Shown piece by piece: positions 56,016 to 64,000 of a stretch of 64,000 nucleotides of DNA. Source of the stretch: an uncultured Eudoraea sp. (GTDB lineage: Bacteria; Bacteroidota; Bacteroidia; Flavobacteriales; Flavobacteriaceae); the NCBI RefSeq assembly GCF_947490415.1, contig NZ_CANLGX010000001.1, positions 744,001 to 808,000 on the forward strand. The letters run 5' to 3'. Under the pieces are notes generated by a model, which saw only the letters and a program-made list of their open reading frames with translations, was not told where the DNA came from and did not search any database. Each line of letters opens with the position of its first letter. The stretch's first letter is position 1. The position numbers and the translations under genes are program-made.

Positions 56016-58217
56016 TTAATCTTTCATTGTAAGCCGTAAAACGGAGCATGCAGACTTTTCTGCATATTTATCCTTGCCTGTTCCGAAAAGAACACTTATC
56101 CAATTATCTTTTTGCGGCGTTCCTATAATAAGTAAATCATAGCTTGCAGAAGCCTTGGAAATAGCAGCGATGGTATCGTCGCTAACAATTATTTCCACCT
56201 CACTAGCAACATCTACTTTTAGAAGGAGTTTCTTTGAATTTTGCTCCATTTGTTCCACAGCTGTTTTGTCCATATCCTGAGGAACAACATGCAATAATGT
56301 TAGCGAAGCATTGTAATAGTTACATATCCTATCGGCAACTGCAATAAAATTTTTATCCTTTCTTCCCGGCCTCAAAGCAAGAAGTACTTTACTTATATAG
56401 CGCACTCCGTTATCTTTGAACAGCGCAAAATCAGAATTTATATGAGTCAGGAGCCAACCTATTGGATTGCTAACCAAAATACCTGTATGTGCCCGTCCGC
56501 TCCATCCCATAACCAACCAATCGCAATTGGTTTGATTACTCAACTCATGAATAGTATCTGAAATTTCGTGTGTTACCGCAGATTCGAAGTCGATTGAAAT
56601 ATTCCTGGATTCTGCCAATCCCTTTAACCTGCGATGCAGAGAAAGAGTTATAGGGTTTTCTTCAACAAAAGCATCAAGGAAGGTTTGATTGGGAACTTCC
56701 GTTATATTTACGGCTTGCAATATCTTTCTCTTGTTAATTGCGGCACCCATTTCCACAAGCATTTCCGGTGAATTTTCATTGCCTAAAAGCGGAACCACCA
56801 CCCCTGCGTCTGAGGCCAGTTTGCCGTCTAACATTTGATCCGGTAACTCCTGATTGTTTCTATAGGTGATCTCGTTGTTATTCTTTCTCTTGTAGAGTAA
56901 ATAAAGAGCGGGGCGATGTCCGTATTTCCTAAGAATCCCGGTGCGTGTAACATTTTTCCCGAAGTAAGAATAGATGAGCAATCCTATTACAAATATGCTT
57001 ACGACAGCAATAAACGGTACCAGGCCTAAAAATATTAAAAGTATTACACCGCTGATGATCCCGAAAAGTTGAATAAAAGGATATAAAGGTGACCGATAAG
57101 GAGGATTATACCATTGTGCTGCTGTTTCCCGAAGTACAATTACACATAAGTTCACCAAAATAAACATCGTCACCATAAACGCGCTTGCCAGCTTTGCAAT
57201 TTTTTCAACGTCAAGAAAAAGAATAACAAGTGCCATCACCACACAGGTCATGATAATCGTAACCACAGGAGTCAGGTATTTGGAATGTATTTTTCCCATA
57301 AAAGGAGGGAGTAACTCGTCTATGGCCATGGCGAAGGGAAATCTGGAAGCAGCCAATACCCCGGAGTTTGCCATAGAAATTAAGGTAATAATCCCAATTC
57401 CGGCGGCTATGTACCCTAAATAAGTACCTCCCAAAAGATCTGCTATGGTGTAAATTGGTCTGATGTCTGTTTTTAATTCCTCCAACGGTAGGTTACCTAC
57501 CAGAACAAAGGCCACAAAAACATATATTGAAGCCATAATAAATAAGGACAGCAACATGGCCCTTGGTAAGTTTTTACTTGGGTTTTTAATTTCCCCTGCT
57601 ATAGCAGCCACCTTGGTAACCCCTGCATATGAAATATAAACAAAGGCCACTGTAGATATCAATCCAAAATTTCCATTGGACAAAAAAGGATCCAGTAATT
57701 CAGGGGAGACTCTGGGCAGGCCAAAAACCAAAATCAGTCCAAGAGTAATTAAGCTAAAAGTAACAATCACAATTTGAACTTTTCCCACCTTTTTCACCCC
57801 AAAAATATTTAGCAATAAAATTAGAGTGAGAAAAATCAGTGCGATATATTTTGTAAACCCCGGGTCTATATTAACCACAACAGAAAGATAAGCCCCAAAG
57901 CCTACCAGGGCAAAGGCGCTTTTAAGAAGTAAGGATAACCATAAACCTATTCCGGATATCGTGCCCAGCTTTGGGCCAAATGCCCTTTCTATATACACAT
58001 AGGTCCCTCCCGAAGAAGGCATGGCAGTGGCGAGTTCTGATTTTGACAATGCCGCTGGTAAAATACATACGGCAGCCAATAAATATGCGAGCCAAAGGGA
58101 TGATCCGGTTTTTGCTGCAGCTAATCCCGGAAGAACAAAAATTCCGCTGCCCAGCATACCTCCTATACTAATGGCAATTACAGAAGTTAAAGATAAACTG
58201 CGTTCTAATTTCTTCAA
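56016..58217 (-). CDS. APC family amino acid permease with C-terminal universal stress domains
   Basis: GGMLGSGIFVLPGLAAAKTG ... C-terminal UspA-like YDLLIIGTPQ. Confidence 0.9.
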   Translation of the reverse strand: MKKLERSLSLTSVIAISIGGMLGSGIFVLPGLAAAKTGSSLWLAYLLAAVCILPAALSKSELATAMPSSGGTYVYIERAFGPKLGTISGIGLWLSLLLKSAFALVGFGAYLSVVVNIDPGFTKYIALIFLTLILLLNIFGVKKVGKVQIVIVTFSLITLGLILVFGLPRVSPELLDPFLSNGNFGLISTVAFVYISYAGVTKVAAIAGEIKNPSKNLPRAMLLSLFIMASIYVFVAFVLVGNLPLEELKTDIRPIYTIADLLGGTYLGYIAAGIGIITLISMANSGVLAASRFPFAMAIDELLPPFMGKIHSKYLTPVVTIIMTCVVMALVILFLDVEKIAKLASAFMVTMFILVNLCVIVLRETAAQWYNPPYRSPLYPFIQLFGIISGVILLIFLGLVPFIAVVSIFVIGLLIYSYFGKNVTRTGILRKYGHRPALYLLYKRKNNNEITYRNNQELPDQMLDGKLASDAGVVVPLLGNENSPEMLVEMGAAINKRKILQAVNITEVPNQTFLDAFVEENPITLSLHRRLKGLAESRNISIDFESAVTHEISDTIHELSNQTNCDWLVMGWSGRAHTGILVSNPIGWLLTHINSDFALFKDNGVRYISKVLLALRPGRKDKNFIAVADRICNYYNASLTLLHVVPQDMDKTAVEQMEQNSKKLLLKVDVASEVEIIVSDDTIAAISKASASYDLLIIGTPQKDNWISVLFGTGKDKYAEKSACSVLRLTMKD

Positions 58218-58341
58218 ATCGTATTTGTCTAAGCTCTAAAAATAGGCTTTTTTAAATTATATCTTAAAATGATAATATATTCTTAATCTGGAAGTGATTT
58301 CGCATTGTTTTATTAATTTGCGGATCGTTTATTTAGAGTGA

Positions 58342-59202
58342 ATGACTTTATTTCCTATTGAAACCGGAAATTTTAAATTGGATGGAGGTGCAATGTTTGG
58401 CGTAGTGCCCAAATCCCTTTGGAATAAATCGAATCCGGCAGATAACAATAATATGATAGATATTGCAGCCAGAAGCCTTCTTATACAAGATGGAAGCCGG
58501 CTCATTCTTATTGATACCGGCTTAGGGAATAAACAATCCGATAAATTTTTTAGTTATTATTACAGATGGGGAAATCATTCTTTGGATGCTTCTCTGAAGA
58601 GGGCGGGATTCATCCGTGATGATATTACTGATGTGTTTATGACGCACCTTCATTTTGATCATTGTGGCGGGAGCGTTCAATGGAATAAGGATCACACAGG
58701 ATATGAACCGGCATTTAAAAATGCCCGTTACTGGACCAACAAAGATCACTGGAATTGGGCCACCCATCCCAATCTTCGGGAAAAAGCTTCTTTTCTTAAA
58801 GAAAATCTGTTCCCAATGGAAGAAAGCGGCCAGCTAAATTTTATAGATCGTACAGCGGATGCATTTGTTAAAAACTCGGAGATGGGGTTTGGAATTTTAT
58901 TCGCAGACGGGCATACAGATAAACAAATGCTGCCTCATATCTACTATAAAGGCAAGACACTTGTTTTTATGGCAGATTTATTACCTACGGCAGGTCATAT
59001 TCCCGTGCCATATATTATGGGCTATGATACCAGACCCCTATTAACTCTTACGGAAAAGGCAGCTTTTTTAAAAACAGCAGCAGACAACAATTTTTATTTG
59101 TTCATGGAGCACGATGCGCATAATGAAATATGCACCGTAACGCATACCGAAAAGGGTGTCAGACTTAATAAAAGCTATACATTTAATGAGATTTTTGATT
59201 AA
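58342..59202 (+). CDS. MBL-fold metallohydrolase
   Basis: FMTHLHFDHCGGS, GHTDKQMLP, MEHDAHNE. Confidence 0.92.
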   Translation: MTLFPIETGNFKLDGGAMFGVVPKSLWNKSNPADNNNMIDIAARSLLIQDGSRLILIDTGLGNKQSDKFFSYYYRWGNHSLDASLKRAGFIRDDITDVFMTHLHFDHCGGSVQWNKDHTGYEPAFKNARYWTNKDHWNWATHPNLREKASFLKENLFPMEESGQLNFIDRTADAFVKNSEMGFGILFADGHTDKQMLPHIYYKGKTLVFMADLLPTAGHIPVPYIMGYDTRPLLTLTEKAAFLKTAADNNFYLFMEHDAHNEICTVTHTEKGVRLNKSYTFNEIFD

Positions 59203-60082
59203 TATACTAATTGGTTTGTTTTTTGTTTTTACAATTTCCTGCTGTAAAAATCAATCGCTGCAAAGCGAAGATTTTACAGCAGAATTTGCTTTCACAGCGG
59301 GTATTGAGGGACCGGCCGTAAACGGAAATGGAGAACTTTTTGCCGTAAATTTTGCCAAAGAGGGCACAATTGGTAAAGTAAATAACACCGGGGAGGGTGA
59401 GATTTTTATCAGCTTACCGGATGGGAGTATAGGCAATGGCATACGTTTTGATCTTGATGGCAATATGTTTATAGCGGATTATCTGGGTCATAAAGTTTAC
59501 AGAATTAAAAAAGACACAAAAACACCTGAGGTTTGGGCACAGGATTCAACTATGAATCAACCCAATGACCTCGCCATCGGTCGGGGCGGTGTTATATACC
59601 TCAGTGATCCCAATTGGGCTGAAAGCACCGGTAAGCTTTGGATGGTTACCCCTGAAAGAGAAATTTTGTTATTGGAAGAAGGAATGGGAACGACCAATGG
59701 CATAGAAGTCAGTCCTGATAATAAAACCCTTTATGTGAATGAATCTGTACAAAGAATGGTATGGAAATATGATATTCAGGAGGATGGAATGCTAAGCAAC
59801 AAAAGGGAATTTATAAAGTTTACAGATTTTGGACTGGATGGAATGCGTTGTGATATGCAAGGAAATCTTTATCTCACTCGTTATGACAAAGGCACTATAG
59901 CTATTGTTTCTCCGGAAGGTAAGGTTTTAAAAGAGGTGATTTTAAAAGGCAAGAAGCCTTCTAATATTGCCTTTGGGGGGGAAAATGGGCTTAATTGCTA
60001 TGTTACAATGGCAGACAGAGGTTGTCTAGAAACATTTGTAGCTTTGTCGCCCGGAAGTTATTATTCTAAAATACATCACTAA
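59186..60082 (+). CDS. SMP-30/gluconolactonase-like lipoprotein
   Basis: IRFDLDGNMFIADYLGHKVYRI; NQPNDLAIGRGGVIYLSDPNW. Confidence 0.88.
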   Translation: MRFLINILIGLFFVFTISCCKNQSLQSEDFTAEFAFTAGIEGPAVNGNGELFAVNFAKEGTIGKVNNTGEGEIFISLPDGSIGNGIRFDLDGNMFIADYLGHKVYRIKKDTKTPEVWAQDSTMNQPNDLAIGRGGVIYLSDPNWAESTGKLWMVTPEREILLLEEGMGTTNGIEVSPDNKTLYVNESVQRMVWKYDIQEDGMLSNKREFIKFTDFGLDGMRCDMQGNLYLTRYDKGTIAIVSPEGKVLKEVILKGKKPSNIAFGGENGLNCYVTMADRGCLETFVALSPGSYYSKIHH

Positions 60083-60095
60083 ATATAAATCTAAT

Positions 60096-61724
60096 ATGAC
60101 TATTAAACATTTAAAATCGGCTTTTTATATAAGTCTTGTTATGGTTTTTCTTGCCGGATGCGGCAGTACGGCTTTGGTATTAACCCCGCTTGAAAATATT
60201 GATACCATGCCGCTTAAAATATCTGAACTCACAGATGAAGAGAATAAAACCTGGGGGCACGCAGATTTAATTTCGGATACCATCCCAGGGATCAGCCTAA
60301 ACAAAGCTTATGATGATATTATTAAAAATAAAAAAGGTAAAAAAGTTATCGTAGCCGTACTCGATTCAGGAATTGACCTGGATCATGAAGATCTCGATGA
60401 TGTTATCTGGACCAATAAGGATGAACGTCCCGGTAACGGTGTGGACGATGACAATAATGGCTACATTGATGACATACACGGATATAATTTTTTAGGTGAA
60501 GCTTATAATGAGCAATTAGAATATGTGAGAATCATCAAGTTTAAGATGGGCGATAATGCTATTCAGGAAAAAGCGAAAGCAGAACTACAAGAGGAGTTAT
60601 CAAAAATAAAGCAAAACAAAGAGCGCTATGAGCAGATTCTCAGTTCTGTAAAAGATGCTGATGCGGCTATAAAAAATCATTTAGGGAAATCTGAATATTC
60701 CAAAAAAGATGTTATTGCCATTAAAACAGAAGACCAGGCCTTGCTTCAGTCGGCCTCGGCAATTAAGCAGATGTATAATTTTGCTGATAGTATTCCTGAT
60801 GTTTTTAAACAACTAAACGAAGGTATCACCTATTTTACAGAACGTTTGAATTACCATTTGAATGTGGATTTTGATGGCAGGAAAATAGTAGGTGACAATC
60901 CTTATGACCTTATGGATTTGGGTTATGGTGACGGAAATCCTAAAAACAGGGTAATAAGTGAAAGTCATGGAACACATGTTGCCGGGATTATTGCTGCCGA
61001 ACGCGATAACGGGCTCGGGGTAAACGGAGTTGCGAACAATGTGGAAATAATGAGTATTCGGGCTGTGCCCAACGGTGATGAATATGATAAAGATATCGCC
61101 CTGGGAATCCGATATGCCGTTGATAATGGTGCGCAAATTATTAATGCAAGTTTTGGTAAATCCTATTCCCTGAATTCAGATTGGGTTTATGATGCAATTA
61201 AATACGCAGCAGCTAATGATGTGCTAATAGTGCATGCAGCCGGAAACGATGGCTTGGATTTGGATGACCCTAAGAATACTAATTTTCCAAATGATCAGGC
61301 CGATAACAAAGGCACTGAAATTGCAGACAACCTTATCACAATTGGTGCCCTGAATGGTAAATACGGTTCAGAAATGGTTGCTTCATTTTCTAACTACGGA
61401 AAAATGAATGTTGATGTCTTCGCGCCCGGCGGAAATATCTATTCAACAATGCCGGAAAACAATTATGAGTTTCAGGGCGGGACATCAATGGCTGCGCCAA
61501 TGGTTTCAGGAATCGCAGCACTAATTCGCTCTTATTATCCAAAACTTACGGCTTCCGAAGTAAAGCGTGTCTTAATTGAATCCGGGTTAAGTACCAGCGC
61601 TTCAGTTATTTTGGCCGGGGATACTGAAAAAACCAAACCTTTTGATCAGGCTTCTAAATCAGGGAAAATGGTCAACGCTTATAATGCCTTAATAATGGCG
61701 AGTAATATGTCTAAAAGCCTATAA
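60096..61724 (+). CDS. S8 subtilisin-like serine peptidase
   Basis: VIVAVLDSGIDLDHEDL, SHGTHVAGIIAA, GGTSMAAPMVSG. Confidence 0.95.
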   Translation: MTIKHLKSAFYISLVMVFLAGCGSTALVLTPLENIDTMPLKISELTDEENKTWGHADLISDTIPGISLNKAYDDIIKNKKGKKVIVAVLDSGIDLDHEDLDDVIWTNKDERPGNGVDDDNNGYIDDIHGYNFLGEAYNEQLEYVRIIKFKMGDNAIQEKAKAELQEELSKIKQNKERYEQILSSVKDADAAIKNHLGKSEYSKKDVIAIKTEDQALLQSASAIKQMYNFADSIPDVFKQLNEGITYFTERLNYHLNVDFDGRKIVGDNPYDLMDLGYGDGNPKNRVISESHGTHVAGIIAAERDNGLGVNGVANNVEIMSIRAVPNGDEYDKDIALGIRYAVDNGAQIINASFGKSYSLNSDWVYDAIKYAAANDVLIVHAAGNDGLDLDDPKNTNFPNDQADNKGTEIADNLITIGALNGKYGSEMVASFSNYGKMNVDVFAPGGNIYSTMPENNYEFQGGTSMAAPMVSGIAALIRSYYPKLTASEVKRVLIESGLSTSASVILAGDTEKTKPFDQASKSGKMVNAYNALIMASNMSKSL

Positions 61725-61736
61725 TTTATATATTAA

Positions 61737-63602
61737 ATGGTTATAAAGAATAAATTTCCAAAATTCATTTTTGTCTTATTGGTTTGTGTAATGAGCCTTC
61801 AGGCGCAGACAAATCATTCCTACTGGCAACAGCATGTCGATTATAAAATGGAGGTTCTTTTCAATGTTGAAAACTACCAATATACGGGTACTCAAAGTCT
61901 GGTTTATACAAACAATTCCCCGGATGATTTAAATCGTGTGTATTTTCATATGTACTACAACGCATTTCAGCCAGGGAGCGAGATGGATATTAGATTGCAA
62001 AATATTCAGGATCCGGATGGGAGAATGTATGTAAACAGCCAAAGCCGGATTGCCAATCTCAATCCTGATGAGATTGGTTATCTAAGGGCTTCCTCACTTA
62101 CTCAGGATGGTGAAAGTGTTTCTTTTAGTCTTGAGGGTACAGTGCTTGAAGTGCAATTAGCAAAACCAATCCCTTCAGGAGGTAAAAGCACATTTGATAT
62201 GAAATTTGAGGGGCAGGTTCCCTTGCAAATAAGACGTTCTGGCAGAAATAATTCTGAAGGTGTCGCGCTTTCTATGAGCCAATGGTATCCTAAATTGGCT
62301 GAGTATGATTTTGAAGGGTGGCATGCAGACCCTTATATAGGCAGGGAATTTCACGGAGTCTGGGGTGATTTTGATGTTAAACTTACGCTGGATAAAAATT
62401 ACGTTGTAGGAGGAAGTGGCTATTTACAAAACCCTCAGGAAATTGGTCATGGCTACGAAACGCCTGGAAGTAAAGTCAAAAAATCCAGGGGTAAAACACT
62501 TACCTGGCACTTTAAAGCGCCTATGGTACATGATTTTATGTGGGCTGCCGACCCTGAATATATCCATGATTCACTAAAGATGGAAAATGGGCCTACCTTA
62601 CATTTCTTTTATAAGAACAAACCGGAGCTTCTTGAAAACTGGAAAAATTTACAGCCAAAGACTGCCGAAGCCATGGCCTTTTTTAATGAAAATATTGGCC
62701 CCTATCCCTATGATCAATATTCAGTGATTCAGGGTGGAGATGGCGGTATGGAATATGCTATGAGCACGCTTATTACCGGAGAGCGAAAATTTGAAAGCCT
62801 GGTAGGTGTTATGATTCATGAATTAGCACACTCCTGGTTTCAACATGTATTGGCTACCAATGAATTAAAACATGCATGGATGGACGAAGGTTTTACTCAG
62901 TTTATTTCGAGTTTATGCATGAATGAAGTGATGAATCAGGAGAAAGACAATCCGTTTGAAAATACGTATAGCAGCTACTTTTCCCTGGTACAATCAGGGA
63001 AAGAGCAACCCCAGACAACTCATTCCGACAGATATAAGCTTAATACAGCCTATGGTATTTCTGCTTATAATAAAGGATCCATATTTTTATCGCAATTAGG
63101 CTATGTCATAGGCCAGGATAAGTTAATGGAATCACTCAGGTCTTATTATGATAATTTCAAGTTTAAACATCCTATCCCAAACGATATCAAAAGAACGGCT
63201 GAGAAGGTATCCGGGATAGAGTTAGACTGGTATCTTTTGGATTGGACAGAAACCACAAATACTATTGATTATGGTATTAAAGAAGTTCAAGCTGAAGGCA
63301 ATAAAACCAAGATTATTCTGGAAAGAATAGGTCTTATGCCAATGCCCATTGATATTCTACTGGTTTATGAAGACGGAACGAGAGAAACTTTTTATACTCC
63401 ATTACGTATTATGAGAGGGCAAAAAGATAATCCTTATCCAAATATTGAGAGAACAATTTTACCAGATTGGCCATGGGCTTATCCTGTATTTGAATTTGTT
63501 ATTGATAAACCTGTCAGTGCCATCAAAGCGGTAGTAATTGACCCGTCACAGCTAATGGCTGATATTAACCTTGAAAACAATATTTGGCAAGCTTCTGAGT
63601 AA
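61737..63602 (+). CDS. M1 family metallopeptidase
   Basis: GGMEYAMSTLI ... VMIHELAHSWFQHVLATNELKHAWMDEGF. Confidence 0.95.
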   Translation: MVIKNKFPKFIFVLLVCVMSLQAQTNHSYWQQHVDYKMEVLFNVENYQYTGTQSLVYTNNSPDDLNRVYFHMYYNAFQPGSEMDIRLQNIQDPDGRMYVNSQSRIANLNPDEIGYLRASSLTQDGESVSFSLEGTVLEVQLAKPIPSGGKSTFDMKFEGQVPLQIRRSGRNNSEGVALSMSQWYPKLAEYDFEGWHADPYIGREFHGVWGDFDVKLTLDKNYVVGGSGYLQNPQEIGHGYETPGSKVKKSRGKTLTWHFKAPMVHDFMWAADPEYIHDSLKMENGPTLHFFYKNKPELLENWKNLQPKTAEAMAFFNENIGPYPYDQYSVIQGGDGGMEYAMSTLITGERKFESLVGVMIHELAHSWFQHVLATNELKHAWMDEGFTQFISSLCMNEVMNQEKDNPFENTYSSYFSLVQSGKEQPQTTHSDRYKLNTAYGISAYNKGSIFLSQLGYVIGQDKLMESLRSYYDNFKFKHPIPNDIKRTAEKVSGIELDWYLLDWTETTNTIDYGIKEVQAEGNKTKIILERIGLMPMPIDILLVYEDGTRETFYTPLRIMRGQKDNPYPNIERTILPDWPWAYPVFEFVIDKPVSAIKAVVIDPSQLMADINLENNIWQASE

Positions 63603-63640
63603 TTGTGTTTACCTGGCAGGAGAATACGTATAAAAAGGAT

Positions 63641-64000
63641 TTAGTTTTTATACCAAAAGGTATCTTTATACATTTCATTTTTCGCGGTCCGCTCCCGATT
63701 ATTTAAAAGTAAATGTGTTTGATCAACCATCCTGTTCCTATACCCCAGAAGGTGAAAAAAGGGTTTACTAAAGAACCTGGCTATTTTTAAATTGACCTTA
63801 AGCTTATCGCGAGCCTCATTTGACCATGAAACTCCCGGAAGTAATGCCAGAAAAGAATCAAATTTTATTCTGCGCAAAAATGCCGAAAATGATAATATCC
63901 ATCCGGGTATTCTGCGAATAAGAAAAAAGCCCTCTTCACCCTGAACCTGATAAAGAGGCATGAAAACTATAGTGTCTTTATACGCGGCAATCTCTTCTCC
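63641..64000 (-). CDS. hypothetical protein, C-terminal part (ORF open to window end)
   Basis: Frame open beyond the listed Met: EEIAAYKDTIVFMPLYQVQGEEGFFLIRRIPGW. Confidence 0.55.
   Translation of the reverse strand, partial: GEEIAAYKDTIVFMPLYQVQGEEGFFLIRRIPGWILSFSAFLRRIKFDSFLALLPGVSWSNEARDKLKVNLKIARFFSKPFFHLLGYRNRMVDQTHLLLNNRERTAKNEMYKDTFWYKN

Noticed and set aside
41600-64000. Search for a novel system in the right-hand 22 kb
   Set aside because: Gene content and order look like ordinary chromosomal functions (mce, rbfA, dus, lepA, peptidases, transporters); nothing there stood out beyond routine annotation.

Overview
The window looks like a flavobacterial (Bacteroidota) chromosome segment in two parts. 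(1) About 1-41.2 kb is a highly mosaic accessory region next to a tRNA(CAT) at 41175-41248 and an intact tyrosine recombinase (39742-40950, -). (2) About 41.6-64 kb is ordinary chromosomal content (mce, rbfA, FtsX-like permease, dus, TonB receptor, M28 peptidase, lepA, antiporter, APC permease, S8 and M1 peptidases). The accessory part carries 14 DUF6090-like genes. They share a near-constant N-terminal leader (M-I-K/N-F-F-R-K-I-R ... Y-A-I-G-E-I-x-L-V-V-I-G-I-L-I-A-L-x-I-N-N-W-N) and have strongly divergent C-termini. There is also a PQQ-dehydrogenase gene whose start is fused to this leader, plus leader relics. Upstream of many copies lies a truncated antisense 3' end of a tyrosine recombinase gene (10 remnants recognised). 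Many genes end in a 60-150 bp imperfect palindrome with the layout of an integron attC site (..AAC-AAtGGCTATAA ... TTATAGCC-GAACC-GTT..). For most non-DUF6090 cassettes the bases after GTT upstream of the gene are the reverse complement of the bases before AAC downstream of the same gene, as expected for excisable circular cassettes. No IntI-like integrase is recognisable in the window. The main candidate for a novel system is therefore an attC-like cassette array in a flavobacterium, interleaved with promoter-carrying DUF6090 modules and recombinase tails, beside a tRNA attachment site. All calls were made by reading the sequence and the ORF track; no searches were run.
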